Source of the DNA: Leisingera sp. JC1
GTDB taxonomy: Bacteria > Pseudomonadota > Alphaproteobacteria > Rhodobacterales > Rhodobacteraceae
NCBI RefSeq assembly: GCF_001679925.1
Contig: NZ_LYUZ01000084.1
Coordinates: 1-64,000 of the forward strand
Direction: 5' to 3'
DNA length: 64,000 nt
The translations under genes and the position numbers were made by a program. This document shows, piece after piece, positions 37,580-47,582 of this stretch; position 1 is the stretch's first letter, and each line of letters opens with the position of its first letter. The notes under the pieces were generated by a model that had not been told where the DNA came from, made no database searches, and saw nothing but the letters and a program-made list of their open reading frames with translations.

Positions 37580-38668
37580 ATGACGATCGCCGACCCCGAC
37601 ACTCTGAGCCCCGCCAGTGAACAGAAGGAGGCCCGCCGCGCCCGGCTGTTCACCCGCATCAGCAAGATGGACGCCTGGTTCCAGGTCTTCGGACTTGCCT
37701 GGGTGACCCCGGTGCTGAAAGCCGCAGCCGGGGACAATCCCAGGGCGCAGATGAAGGAAATCTGGCGGCTGCTGGCGGTTCCCGTCATCGCCATTGCCGC
37801 CTTCCTGATGCTGTGGGCCGTGCTGGCGCCCAAGGTGCAGACCTCGCTGGGCGCTATCCCCGGCCCGGGGGCGGTGTGGACCGAAGCGGTGAACCTGCAT
37901 CAGGACGCGCAGGCCAAGGCCGCCAAGGAGCGCGCTCATTACGAGAAGGTGGAGGCCCGCAACCAGCGGTTCATCGACCGCGGCCAGCCGGAGCGGGTCA
38001 AGGACATCCCCTTTACCGGTGCGCCGTCTTATTACCAGCAGATCGGGACCTCGATCCTGACTGTCTTTTTCGGGTTCCTGATTGCTGCCGCCGTGGCGAT
38101 CCCGCTGGGCATCCTGGCCGGGCTTTCACCGGCTGCAAACGCGGCCATCAACCCGCTGGTGCAGATCTTCAAGCCGGTGTCACCGCTGGCCTGGCTGCCG
38201 ATTGTGACCATGGTGGTTTCGGCGCTTTATGCCACCAATGACGGGCTGTTTTCCAAGTCGTTCCTGGTTTCTGCCATCACTGTCACGCTGTGTTCGCTGT
38301 GGCCTGCGCTGATCAATACCGCGCTGGGGGTGGCCTCCATCGACAAGGACTTGGTGAATGTCTCCAAGGTTCTGAAGATGAACACCTGGACCAAGATCAC
38401 CAAGCTGGTGCTGCCGTCGGCGCTGCCGCTGATCTTCACCGGGCTGCGGCTGTCGCTGGGGGTCGGCTGGATGGTGCTGATCGCGGCAGAGATGCTGGCG
38501 CAGAACCCGGGCCTTGGCAAATTCGTCTGGGACGAATTCCAGAACGGCTCCAGCCAGTCGCTGGCCCGGATCATTGTTGCGGTGCTGACCATCGGCGTCA
38601 TCGGTTTCCTGCTGGACCGGGTGATGTACGCGCTGCAGTCGCTGTTTACCTTCACGAACAACCGGTGA
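37580..38668 (+). CDS. nrtB: Nitrate ABC transporter permease
   Basis: A 362-residue permease of the NrtB/SsuC type. A long N-terminal part with one early helix (VIAIAAFLMLWAVLAP) and a charged loop precedes the five-helix binding-protein-dependent transport core, ending with the EAA-like loop (SKVLKMNTWTKITKLVLPSA). It forms the channel for the NrtC ATPase. Confidence 0.93.
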   Translation: MTIADPDTLSPASEQKEARRARLFTRISKMDAWFQVFGLAWVTPVLKAAAGDNPRAQMKEIWRLLAVPVIAIAAFLMLWAVLAPKVQTSLGAIPGPGAVWTEAVNLHQDAQAKAAKERAHYEKVEARNQRFIDRGQPERVKDIPFTGAPSYYQQIGTSILTVFFGFLIAAAVAIPLGILAGLSPAANAAINPLVQIFKPVSPLAWLPIVTMVVSALYATNDGLFSKSFLVSAITVTLCSLWPALINTALGVASIDKDLVNVSKVLKMNTWTKITKLVLPSALPLIFTGLRLSLGVGWMVLIAAEMLAQNPGLGKFVWDEFQNGSSQSLARIIVAVLTIGVIGFLLDRVMYALQSLFTFTNNR

Positions 38669-38674
38669 GCCGCC

Positions 38675-40351
38675 ATGAGCATTCTTGAGTTCAAAAATGT
38701 CTCCAAGAGCTTTGGCGAGGGCACCCGCCGCACCCAGGTTCTGAACAACATCAGCCTGCAGGTGCAGGAGGGCGAGTTTCTTGTGCTCCTGGGCTTTTCC
38801 GGCACCGGCAAGACAACCCTGATCAACCTGATGGCCGGGCTGGAGAGGCCGTCGCAAGGGTCGGTTGCCTACCGGGGCAAAGCCATCACAGGCCCCGGCC
38901 CTGAGCGCGGGGTGATCTTCCAAAACTATTCGCTGATGCCGTGGCTGACGGTGAACGGCAATGTTGCGCTGGCGGTGGACACCGTGTTTCCCGGCCTAAC
39001 CAAAGCAGAGAAACAGGCAAAGGTGGACCATTACGTGAAAATGGTCGGCCTCAGCCATGCTGCGCACCGCCGCCCGGCAGAGCTGTCGGGGGGGATGCGC
39101 CAGCGGGTCAACGTGGCGCGGGCGCTGGCGATGGACCCGGAGATGCTGCTGCTGGATGAGCCGCTTTCGGCGCTGGACGCGCTGACACGGGCCAATCTGG
39201 CGGATGAAATCGAAGCGATCTGGGAGGCGGACAAGAAGACCTGCGTGCTGATCACCAACGACGTGGACGAGGCCATTCTGCTGGCCGACCGCATCCTCGT
39301 GCTGAACCCGGACGGCAGCCTGGGGGAAGAGTTCTCCGTCGTCCTTCCCCGCCCGCGCGACCGTTCCGCGATGAACACGGACGAGAGCTTCAAGCGCCTG
39401 CGGGCAGCGGTCACCTCCTGCCTGATGGACGTGGGCATCCAGGCGCGGGCCAAGGGTTCGAAGATCCTTCCGGACGTGACACCGATCCACGGGCTGCCGG
39501 CGGCTGTGGCTGAAGCCGCGAAGTCGATGACCGAGGAGCGGTTTCTGGATTTCTCGCAGCTGCACAAGATCTACCCGACGCCCAAGGGGCCGCTGACCGT
39601 GGTCGAGGACTTCAACCTCAAGATCAATAAGGGCGAGTTCATCTCGCTGATCGGCCATTCCGGCTGCGGCAAGTCCACGGTGCTGACCATGGCCGCGGGG
39701 CTGAACCCGATCTCCAAGGGGGCGATCAAGCTGGACCGCCGCCATGTCGAGGGTGCCGACCCCGAGCGCGCCGTGGTGTTCCAGTCGCCCAACCTGTTTC
39801 CCTGGCTGACCGCGCGGGAGAACTGCGCCATCGGGGTCGACAAGGTGTATCCCAAGGCGTCGCAGGCCGAGCGGCAGGACGTGGTCGAATACTACCTGGA
39901 GCGCGTCGGGCTGGCGGATGCGATGGACAAGCCCGCAAACGCGATGTCGAACGGCATGCAGCAGCGGGTCGGCATCGCCCGCGCCTTTGCGCTGTCCCCG
40001 AAACTCCTGCTGCTGGATGAACCCTTCGGGATGCTCGACAGCCTGACCCGCTGGGAGCTGCAGGAGGTGCTGATGGAGGTCTGGAGCCGCACCAAGGTGA
40101 CCGCCATCTGCGTCACCCATGATGTTGACGAGGCGATCCTGCTGGCTGACCGGGTGGTGATGATGACCAACGGGCCCCAGGCCACCATCGGCAAGATCAC
40201 CGAAGTAGACCTGCCGCGCCCGCGCACCCGCAAGGCGCTGCTGGAGCACCCGAATTACTACACCTACCGGCAGGAGGTGCTCGATTTCCTGGAGGAATAC
40301 GAGCACGGGGCCAAACCCAAGCCAGCCGCAAAACAGATCGCAGCGGAGTGA
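38675..40351 (+). CDS. nrtC: Nitrate ABC transporter ATPase, two fused ATP-binding domains
   Basis: A 558-residue protein with two ABC ATPase domains in tandem, equivalent to a fusion of two nitrate-transport ATPases. Domain 1: Walker A GFSGTGKTT, signature LSGGMRQRV, Walker B MLLLDEPLSALD. Domain 2 starts near residue 290: Walker A GHSGCGKST, signature MSNGMQQRV (Asn replaces the usual first Gly) and LLLLDEPFGMLD. The usual cyanobacterial NrtC carries a binding-protein-like C-terminal domain, which is absent here. The start is 6 bp after nrtB. Confidence 0.93.
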   Translation: MSILEFKNVSKSFGEGTRRTQVLNNISLQVQEGEFLVLLGFSGTGKTTLINLMAGLERPSQGSVAYRGKAITGPGPERGVIFQNYSLMPWLTVNGNVALAVDTVFPGLTKAEKQAKVDHYVKMVGLSHAAHRRPAELSGGMRQRVNVARALAMDPEMLLLDEPLSALDALTRANLADEIEAIWEADKKTCVLITNDVDEAILLADRILVLNPDGSLGEEFSVVLPRPRDRSAMNTDESFKRLRAAVTSCLMDVGIQARAKGSKILPDVTPIHGLPAAVAEAAKSMTEERFLDFSQLHKIYPTPKGPLTVVEDFNLKINKGEFISLIGHSGCGKSTVLTMAAGLNPISKGAIKLDRRHVEGADPERAVVFQSPNLFPWLTARENCAIGVDKVYPKASQAERQDVVEYYLERVGLADAMDKPANAMSNGMQQRVGIARAFALSPKLLLLDEPFGMLDSLTRWELQEVLMEVWSRTKVTAICVTHDVDEAILLADRVVMMTNGPQATIGKITEVDLPRPRTRKALLEHPNYYTYRQEVLDFLEEYEHGAKPKPAAKQIAAE

Positions 40352-40355
40352 GACC

Positions 40356-42797
40356 ATGACCCAGAAACTCGTCATCATCGGGGCCGGCATGGCCTCTGGC
40401 CGGGTGATCGAGCATCTGCTCGATGCCGATCCCGGCGCCTATGACATCACCCTGTTCAACGCCGAGCCGCGCGGCAATTACAACCGCATCATGCTGAGCC
40501 CGGTGCTGTCGGGCGAGAAGACCTATGAAGAGATCGTCACCCACAGTGACGAATGGTACGCGGAGCGCGGCATCACCTGCCGGTTCGGCGAGCATGTGGT
40601 GAAGATCGACCGCGAGATGAAAGTGGTCGAGGGCGAGAACGGCCATGTGCCTTATGACAAGCTGATCATCGCCACCGGCTCCGCCCCCTTCATCATCCCG
40701 GTGCCGGGGCACGATCTGCCGGGGGTGATTTCCTACCGCGATCTTGATGACACCAACGCGATGATCGACGCTGCCGCCAGCGGGGGCAAGGCGGTGGTGA
40801 TCGGCGGCGGCCTCCTCGGGCTGGAGGCCGCGGCGGGGCTCAAGGAGCGCGGCATGGATGTGACCGTGCTGCACCTGATGGGCCACCTGATGGAACGCCA
40901 GCTGGATGAGGCCGCGGGGTATCTGCTGCGCAAGGACCTGGAAGCGCGCGGCATCACCGTGAAAACCCAGGCCTCCACCAAGGCGGTCCTGGGCGAGGAC
41001 CGCGCCCAGGCGGTACTCTTGGAAAGCGGCGAGACGCTGGGGGCCGATCTGGTGGTGATGGCAGTGGGCATCCGCCCGGAAACCCGGCTTGCCACGGACG
41101 CGCATCTGGATGTGGCCCGCGGCATCGAGGTGAACGCGCAGATGCAGACCTCCGACCCGGATGTCTATGCGGTGGGGGAATGCGTGGAGTTCGGCGGCCA
41201 TCTGTTCGGCCTGGTGGCACCACTCTACGATCAGGCCAAGGTGCTGGCGGACAGTCTGCTGGGCCAGCCGAATGCTTTTGCCGTCAAGGAACTGGCGACC
41301 AAGCTCAAGGTCACTGGCTGCGACCTGTTCAGCGCCGGGGATTTTGCCGAGGGCGAGGGGCGCGAGGACATTGTCTTCCGCGACCCGGCCCGCGGGGTCT
41401 ACAAACGGCTGGTCATCGAAGACGACCGGCTGGTCGGTGCGGTGATGTATGGCGACACTGCAGACGGCAGCTGGTTCTTCGGGCTGATCAAGGACGGCAC
41501 CGATATCGAGGAGATGCGCGAGACGCTGATATTCGGCCCGGCCTTCCAGGGGGGCGCCTCCGCGGACCCTCTGTCAGCCGTTGCAGCCTTGCCGCCTGAG
41601 GCGGAGATCTGCGGCTGCAACGGCGTCTGCAAGGGACAGATCACCAGCGCCATCGAAGGCGGCGCCACCGACCTTGGCGCGATCCGCGCCACAACCAAGG
41701 CCTCGGCCTCCTGCGGCACCTGCACCGGGCTGGTGGAGCAGCTGCTGGCGGTGACGCTGGGCGATGGCTATGCCGCGCCGCAGGCGCAGCCGGTCTGCGG
41801 CTGCACCAGCCATACCCACGAGGACGTGCGCCGCCTGATCAAGGCGCAGGAGCTGAAAAGCCAGGCGGCGGTCTGGCAAGAACTGGGCTGGACCACCCCC
41901 AACGGCTGCCATGTCTGCCGCCCGGCGGTGAACTACTACCTGCTGGCGGACTGGCCGCTGGAATACCGGGACGACCCGCAAAGCCGCTTCGTCAACGAGC
42001 GCAAGCATGCCAACATCCAGAAGGACGGCACCTTTTCCGTGGTGCCGCGGATGTGGGGCGGCATCACCACCCCGGACGAACTGCGTGCGATTGCCGATGC
42101 TGCCGACAAATACGCGGTGCCCACGGTCAAGGTGACTGGCGGCCAGCGTATCGACCTTTTGGGCGTCAGGGGCGAGGACCTGCCCGAGATCTGGTCCGAT
42201 CTGAACCGGGCCGGGCTGGTTTCGGGCCATGCCTATTCCAAGGGGCTGCGCACGGTGAAGACCTGCGTCGGCACCGACCATTGCCGGTTCGGCACCCAAG
42301 ACTCGACCGGGCTGGGCATCAAGCTGGAGAAACACCTGTGGGGGTCCTGGACGCCGCACAAGCTGAAGCTCGCGGTCTCCGGCTGCCCGCGCAACTGCGC
42401 CGAGGCGACCTGCAAGGATATCGGCGTGGTCTGCGTCGACAGCGGCTATGAGATCCACGTCGGCGGCGCCGCGGGGATGGAGATCAAGGGCACCGAGCTG
42501 CTGTGCAAGGTAGCGAGTGAGGAAGAGGCGATCGAGGTGATCTCGGCGATGACCCAGATCTACCGCGAGAACGCCCGGTACCTGGACCGGATCTACAAAT
42601 GGCTGGCCAGGGTCGGGCTCGACTGGGTCAAGGCGCAAATCGTGGATGATGCGGAGAACCGCAGGGCGCTGGCGGAGCGGTTTCAGCTGTCGCAATCGGT
42701 CTACCGCAAGGACCCCTGGGCCGAACACGCGCAGGACAGCGCCACAAGGGCGCAATACGTGCCGCTTGCAAATCTCACCCTGGAGGCTGCGGAATGA
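40356..42797 (+). CDS. nirB: Assimilatory nitrite reductase, large subunit
   Basis: An 813-residue NAD(P)H-dependent enzyme that reduces nitrite to ammonium. Order: FAD/NAD domain (IIGAGMASGRV; VIGGGLLGLEAAAGL), two BFD-type [2Fe-2S] segments (CGCNGVCKGQI with CGTCTG, then CGCTSHTHEDVRRLI), then the sirohaem/[4Fe-4S] reductase domain with the cluster ligands in CVGTDHCRFGTQDS and SGCPRNCAEATCKD. It overlaps nirD by 4 bp. Sirohaem must come from a chromosomal pathway, since no cysG is visible. Confidence 0.95.
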   Translation: MTQKLVIIGAGMASGRVIEHLLDADPGAYDITLFNAEPRGNYNRIMLSPVLSGEKTYEEIVTHSDEWYAERGITCRFGEHVVKIDREMKVVEGENGHVPYDKLIIATGSAPFIIPVPGHDLPGVISYRDLDDTNAMIDAAASGGKAVVIGGGLLGLEAAAGLKERGMDVTVLHLMGHLMERQLDEAAGYLLRKDLEARGITVKTQASTKAVLGEDRAQAVLLESGETLGADLVVMAVGIRPETRLATDAHLDVARGIEVNAQMQTSDPDVYAVGECVEFGGHLFGLVAPLYDQAKVLADSLLGQPNAFAVKELATKLKVTGCDLFSAGDFAEGEGREDIVFRDPARGVYKRLVIEDDRLVGAVMYGDTADGSWFFGLIKDGTDIEEMRETLIFGPAFQGGASADPLSAVAALPPEAEICGCNGVCKGQITSAIEGGATDLGAIRATTKASASCGTCTGLVEQLLAVTLGDGYAAPQAQPVCGCTSHTHEDVRRLIKAQELKSQAAVWQELGWTTPNGCHVCRPAVNYYLLADWPLEYRDDPQSRFVNERKHANIQKDGTFSVVPRMWGGITTPDELRAIADAADKYAVPTVKVTGGQRIDLLGVRGEDLPEIWSDLNRAGLVSGHAYSKGLRTVKTCVGTDHCRFGTQDSTGLGIKLEKHLWGSWTPHKLKLAVSGCPRNCAEATCKDIGVVCVDSGYEIHVGGAAGMEIKGTELLCKVASEEEAIEVISAMTQIYRENARYLDRIYKWLARVGLDWVKAQIVDDAENRRALAERFQLSQSVYRKDPWAEHAQDSATRAQYVPLANLTLEAAE

Positions 42798-43126
42798 ACT
42801 GGATCGACATCGGCCATATCGAAGACATCCCGCTGCATGGCGCGCGGGTTGTGAAAACCCCGGTGGGCTGCGTTGCGCTGTTCCGTACCGGCGCGGCGGA
42901 AGTGTTTGCCGCCGACGACCGCTGCCCGCACAAGGGCGGGCCGCTGTCCGAGGGTATCGTGCACGGCCAAAGCGTGACCTGCCCGCTGCACAACTGGGTG
43001 TTCGACCTGAACACCGGCGCGGCGCAGGGGGCGGATGAGGGCCGGATCGGCACTTACCCGGTGCGCATCGAAAGCGGGCGCCTGCTGATCGATGGTGATG
43101 CCATCGGCAAGCGGAGCGCGGCGTGA
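42794..43126 (+). CDS. nirD: Assimilatory nitrite reductase, small subunit
   Basis: A 110-residue Rieske-fold subunit of the NirBD complex. The segment CPHKGGPLSEGIVHGQSVTC is followed by PLHNW, and it retains the Cys-x-His and Cys-xx-His pairs, so a [2Fe-2S] cluster could be bound; many NirD proteins have lost these. ATGA overlap with nirB suggests coupled translation. Confidence 0.93.
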   Translation: MNWIDIGHIEDIPLHGARVVKTPVGCVALFRTGAAEVFAADDRCPHKGGPLSEGIVHGQSVTCPLHNWVFDLNTGAAQGADEGRIGTYPVRIESGRLLIDGDAIGKRSAA

Positions 43127-45756
43127 TGCCGGGGGTCGCCTGCCGGGAGGTCCGCTCTGCCTGCCCCTATTGCGGCACCGGCTGCGGCGTGCTGCTGCGC
43201 CCGGATGGCGCGGGCGGGTTGGCGGTGCGCGGCGACCCTGATCACCCGGCCAACCGCGGAAGGCTGTGCTCCAAGGGGCTGGCGCTGGGGGAGACCGTGG
43301 GCCTGGAGGGCCGCCTGCTGGCGCCGCAGGTGCAGGGCCGCGAAGGTGATTGGGACAGCGCGCTGGACCTGGTGGCAGCCAAGTTCCGGCAGGCCGTGGA
43401 CCAGCACGGCCCGGACAGCGTGGGGTTCTACCTGTCGGGGCAGATGCTGACCGAGGACTATTACGTCGCCAACAAGCTGATGAAGGGCTTTCTCGGCTCC
43501 GCCAATATCGACACCAACTCGCGCCTGTGCATGGCCTCCACCGTCGCGGGACACAAGCGCGCCTTTGGCACCGACACGGTGCCCGGCACCTATGAGGATC
43601 TGGAGGAGGCGGATCTGATCGTGCTGGTGGGCTCCAACCTCGCCTGGTGCCACCCGGTTCTGTACCAGCGCATCCTGGCAGCGCGCGAGGCGCGCGGCAC
43701 CCGGCTGGTGGTGATCGACCCCCGCCGCACGGCGAGCTGCGATCAGGCGGACATGCACCTGAAGCTGCGCGCAGGCAGCGATGTGGCGCTGTTCAATCGC
43801 TTGCTGGCGGCGCTTTATAAGGGCGGCGCCCTGGATGCGGAGTATTTGCGGCATGTGGAGGGGCTGGGCGCGGCGCTGGAAGCCGCCGCTGCAGAGGATG
43901 CCTCTGTGACCGGGCTGCCTGACGGAGAAATCAAGGCTTTCTGCGATCTGTGGATGCGCACCGAAAAGGTGGTGACGGTCTTCAGCCAGGGCGTGAACCA
44001 GTCCACTTCCGGTGCGGACAAGGTGAATGCCATCCTCAACTGCCATCTGGCCACGGGGCGCATCGGCAAGCCCGGCTGCGGGCCGTTCTCAGTAACCGGC
44101 CAGCCCAATGCCATGGGCGGGCGCGAGGTTGGCGGGCTGGCCAATATGCTGGCCTGCCACATGGATCTGGAAAACAGCAGCCACCGCGATGCGGTGCAGG
44201 CGTTCTGGGACGCGCCCGCGATGCCGGAGCGGGCGGGCCTGAAGGCGGTGGACCTGTTCCGCGCCGCGGGTGACGGGCGGCTCAAGGCGCTGTGGATCAT
44301 CCACACCAACCCCGCCGCCACCATGCCGGAGGCCGATGCCGTTGCCGCCGCGATCAAGGCCTGCGATTTCACCGTGGTCAGCGACATCACCGCCGCAACC
44401 GACACCGCCCGTCTGGCGGATGTGCTGCTGCCCGCCGCCGCCTGGGCGGAAAAGGATGGCACCGTCACCAATTCGGACCGCACCATCAGCCGTCAGCGCG
44501 CTGTCCTGCCGCCGCCGGGCGAGGCCCGCCCGGACTGGGACATTCTGGCAGACGCAGGCCGGCGCATGGGCTGGGGCAAAGCCTTTGACTATCAGACCCC
44601 GGCGCAGATCTTCCGCGAGCATGCGGCCTTGTCCGGGCTGGCCGGCGGCTTCGGGCTGGACTTCGATATCTCCGGCCTCAGCACCCTGTCCGATGCAGGA
44701 TATGACGGGCTGGCCCCAGTGCGCTGGCCGGTCAGCCTCGACAGGCAGGGCGGGCGGTTCTTCGCGGACGGGCGGTTCTTTCACCCGGATGGCAAGGCCC
44801 GCATGCTGCCGGTCCGCTGGCGCCCCCCGGCTGCTGCGCAGGACCGCCGCTACCCGTTCCGCCTGAACACCGGCCGCATCCGCGACCAGTGGCACACGAT
44901 GACCCGCACCGGCAAAGCATCGCGCCTGTCGGGCCACCTGGCGGAACCCTTTGCCGACATCCACCCGGAGGACGCCCGGCGGCTGGGGGTGCAGCCCGCG
45001 GACCTGCTGCGCCTCAACAGCCCGTACGGGCAGGCCATCCTGCGGGCGCGGATCACTGCGGACGTGCAGCCCGGCGACCTGTTTGTGCCGATCCACTGGA
45101 CCGGCGAAACCGCCCCTGCGGCGCGTATAGATACTCTCGTCGCTGCTGCCGTTGATCCGGTTTCGGGCCAGCCCGAAAGCAAGGCTGCCGTTGTTGCCGC
45201 GGAACGCTGGCAGCCCGCCTGGTACGGTTTTGCGGTATCTTCGCGGCCGATGAGCCCCCAGTCGGAGTACTGGGCCGTGTCACGGACCGGTGCCGGGTAC
45301 CGGGCGGAACTGGCCGGGCTGACCCCGCTGGCGGACCTGGAGGCGGTTGCGCGGGATCTGTTCGCGCTGCCGGAAGCAGACGTGCAGGTGATGACGGACC
45401 GCCGCAAGGGTATTGCCCGGCTTGCCCTGTACCAGGAGGGCAAGGTCATGGCCGCCCTGTTCACGGCGCCGGAGCCGGTGGCAGTCCGCCGGGATTACCT
45501 GGCGGGGCTGCCGGGCAGCTTCGCGCCGGACGTCCTGACCGGCTTTGCCGCAGCGGGCCGGCCCGACCCCGGCCCGGTGGTCTGCGCCTGTTTCAGCGTC
45601 GGAGCCAATACGATTGTGCACGCCATCCAAACCGGCGGGCTGATGAGCGTTGAGGAGGTCGGCGCGGCCTTGCAGGCGGGCACAAACTGCGGCTCCTGCC
45701 GCCCCGATATTGCGGGCCTGCTAGCACGGCACACGTTCCCGCAGGCGGCGGAATAG
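43126..45756 (+). CDS. nasA: Assimilatory nitrate reductase catalytic subunit
   Basis: An 876-residue molybdopterin enzyme that reduces nitrate to nitrite in the cytoplasm. The N-terminal [4Fe-4S] site is CPYCGTGCGVLL with GRLCSKG, followed by the molybdopterin domains (CMASTVAGHKRAFGTDTVPG; VFSQGVNQSTSGADKVNAI) and the dinucleotide-binding domain (FRLNTGRIRDQWHTMTRTGK). The C-terminal 50 residues form a BFD-like [2Fe-2S] domain (CACFSVG to CGSCRPD), as in Klebsiella-type NasA. An ATG at 43126 or a GTG at 43123 could start it. No sign of a Tat signal. Confidence 0.95.
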   Translation: MPGVACREVRSACPYCGTGCGVLLRPDGAGGLAVRGDPDHPANRGRLCSKGLALGETVGLEGRLLAPQVQGREGDWDSALDLVAAKFRQAVDQHGPDSVGFYLSGQMLTEDYYVANKLMKGFLGSANIDTNSRLCMASTVAGHKRAFGTDTVPGTYEDLEEADLIVLVGSNLAWCHPVLYQRILAAREARGTRLVVIDPRRTASCDQADMHLKLRAGSDVALFNRLLAALYKGGALDAEYLRHVEGLGAALEAAAAEDASVTGLPDGEIKAFCDLWMRTEKVVTVFSQGVNQSTSGADKVNAILNCHLATGRIGKPGCGPFSVTGQPNAMGGREVGGLANMLACHMDLENSSHRDAVQAFWDAPAMPERAGLKAVDLFRAAGDGRLKALWIIHTNPAATMPEADAVAAAIKACDFTVVSDITAATDTARLADVLLPAAAWAEKDGTVTNSDRTISRQRAVLPPPGEARPDWDILADAGRRMGWGKAFDYQTPAQIFREHAALSGLAGGFGLDFDISGLSTLSDAGYDGLAPVRWPVSLDRQGGRFFADGRFFHPDGKARMLPVRWRPPAAAQDRRYPFRLNTGRIRDQWHTMTRTGKASRLSGHLAEPFADIHPEDARRLGVQPADLLRLNSPYGQAILRARITADVQPGDLFVPIHWTGETAPAARIDTLVAAAVDPVSGQPESKAAVVAAERWQPAWYGFAVSSRPMSPQSEYWAVSRTGAGYRAELAGLTPLADLEAVARDLFALPEADVQVMTDRRKGIARLALYQEGKVMAALFTAPEPVAVRRDYLAGLPGSFAPDVLTGFAAAGRPDPGPVVCACFSVGANTIVHAIQTGGLMSVEEVGAALQAGTNCGSCRPDIAGLLARHTFPQAAE

Positions 45757-45849
45757 GGCGGGTTCAGATGCGTTTTCCCCTGCATCCCATTCGGTGACGG
45801 GGATCTGTGTCTGGCGCTGGCAGGTCAGTGATTTTGACCGCAGCGTTCC

Positions 45850-45882
45850 AAAAAACGGCGGGCAGCCCAAGGGCGCCCGCCG
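45850..45882 (-). terminator. Terminator of the family-5 binding-protein gene
   Basis: On the minus strand CGGCGGGC pairs with GCCCGCCG (45875-45882 with 45856-45863), with further pairing in the loop, followed by a T-run (45855-45850). It lies 20 bp past the stop at 45902. Confidence 0.8.
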
Positions 45883-45901
45883 CAGTCTTCGGGAAATCAG
45901 C

Positions 45902-47485
45902 TCACAGCAGCCAGGTTTTCACCAGCGCGCCGTCATACATCATGCCGCCGCCCGGATCGTTCTCCCAGCCGCCGATCTGCTCGCTGACCCCGTCGATGAA
46001 GTCGTTGAACATCGGGATGATGGCGCCGCCCTCGTCGCGCACCATAAGGCCCATTTCGTGGTAGAGCGCGGTGCGCTTGGCGGTGTCGAGCTCTCCCTTG
46101 GCCTGCAGCAGAAGCGCGTCGAAATCCTCCCTCTTGAACCGGGTGTCGTTCCAGTCGGCATCGGATTTGTAGGCGGTGGAGAACATCTGGTCCTGCACCG
46201 GGCGACCGCCCCAGTAGGAGGCGCAGAAGGGGTCCTTGTTCCAGACCTCGGACCAGTAGCCGTCGCTGGGCACGCGCTCGATCTGCAGCGGGATGCCTGC
46301 CTTGGCCGCGCTTTGCTGGAACAGTGCCGCGGCATCCACCGCGCCGGGAAAGGCGTTGTCTGACACTTTCAGGACAACCGGGCCGTCATGGCCGGACTTC
46401 TGGTAATAGTGGCGGGCCTGATCCGGGTCATAGCTGCGCTGCTCGATGTCGCCGGAGAACAGCGGGTAGGCGGCGTTGATCGGCATGTCGTTGCCCACGC
46501 TGCCATAGCCGCGCAGCACCTTGTCGACCATCTCCTGCCGGTCCACCGCCAGTTTCAGCGCCATCCGCAGGTCGTTGGAGGCAAAAGGCGCAGTGTCGCA
46601 ATGCATGAGGAAGCAGTAATGGCCGCGGCCCGAAATGCTCTCGATCCGCAGGCCGGGTGCGCGGCCCAGAAGGTTGGCGATCTTGGGCGATACCCGGTTG
46701 ATGAAATGCACCTGGCCGCTTTGCAGCGCGGCGGTGCGGGCGGTGTCGTCGTTCAGCACCAGGATCTCGATCTCCTCCGCGTGGCCGCGGTCCGTATCCC
46801 AGTAGTTCGCGAATTTCTTGAAGGCGTGGCGGGCGCCGGGCTCGTTGACCTCAACCGTGTAGGGGCCTGTACCGATGCCGGCAGCGGGTGCGTCCATGCC
46901 GCCCTCCGGCTGCACCACCAGGTGATAATCCGCCATCAGATAGGGCAGGTCGGCGTTCGGCGTTTCCAGGGTGACGCTGAAGTAACCGCCGTCCGCCTTC
47001 ATCGACTCGATGCCGCGCATAATGCCCAGGGCGCCGGACTGGCTGTCCTCGTTGGAGTGGCGCTGCATGGTTTTCAGCACGTCTTCCGGTTTCAGCGTCT
47101 TGCCGTTGTGGAACTCCACCCCTCGGCGGATCTTGAAGGTCCAGGTCTTGGCGTCGGCGCTGGCCTCGACCGTTTCCGCCAGGCGCGGCACGATTTCGCC
47201 CTGCGGGCTGACTTCGACCAGCAGATCGCCATAGGCGGTCAGCACATTGTTGGCGACCGAACTGGCTGCCAGCGCCGGGTCCAGGCTGTCGGTGCTGGCG
47301 CCGCCCTGCAGGCCGGACCGGATCAGCCCGCCCTTTTTCGGGCCTTCGGCCCGAGCGGCAGAGGCCAGCAGGCTGTTGGCGCTGGCGGCGGCAACCCCCA
47401 GCGCGCCAAGGCGGCCGATGAATTCGCGGCGGGTCATGAAGCCTTTGACCGCCCGTTCCACGTAGTGGCTGATGATGTCGGACAT
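45902..47485 (-). CDS. Tat-exported family-5 solute-binding protein (dipeptide/opine type)
   Basis: A 527-residue extracellular solute-binding protein of the DppA/OppA family (SBP_bac_5). A twin-arginine signal is present (TRREFIGRLGALGVAAASAN, cleavage near ARA). The mature part has the family patterns LRSTDSLDPA-like, WTFKIRRGVEFHNGKTLKPEDV and VDRQEMVDKVL. No permease or ATPase is adjacent, so it must use a partner encoded elsewhere or act as a sensor. It is divergent from a MocR-type regulator that probably controls it. Confidence 0.9.
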   Translation of the reverse strand: MSDIISHYVERAVKGFMTRREFIGRLGALGVAAASANSLLASAARAEGPKKGGLIRSGLQGGASTDSLDPALAASSVANNVLTAYGDLLVEVSPQGEIVPRLAETVEASADAKTWTFKIRRGVEFHNGKTLKPEDVLKTMQRHSNEDSQSGALGIMRGIESMKADGGYFSVTLETPNADLPYLMADYHLVVQPEGGMDAPAAGIGTGPYTVEVNEPGARHAFKKFANYWDTDRGHAEEIEILVLNDDTARTAALQSGQVHFINRVSPKIANLLGRAPGLRIESISGRGHYCFLMHCDTAPFASNDLRMALKLAVDRQEMVDKVLRGYGSVGNDMPINAAYPLFSGDIEQRSYDPDQARHYYQKSGHDGPVVLKVSDNAFPGAVDAAALFQQSAAKAGIPLQIERVPSDGYWSEVWNKDPFCASYWGGRPVQDQMFSTAYKSDADWNDTRFKREDFDALLLQAKGELDTAKRTALYHEMGLMVRDEGGAIIPMFNDFIDGVSEQIGGWENDPGGGMMYDGALVKTWLL

Positions 47486-47582
47486 GTTGTTTCCCTGCTG
47501 GCTGCACCACACCCCGGACAGGGCAATACAGCCTGTTGCTGTTCAAACGCCCCGTCTGGGGCAGGCCAGGATGTGGTGGCAG

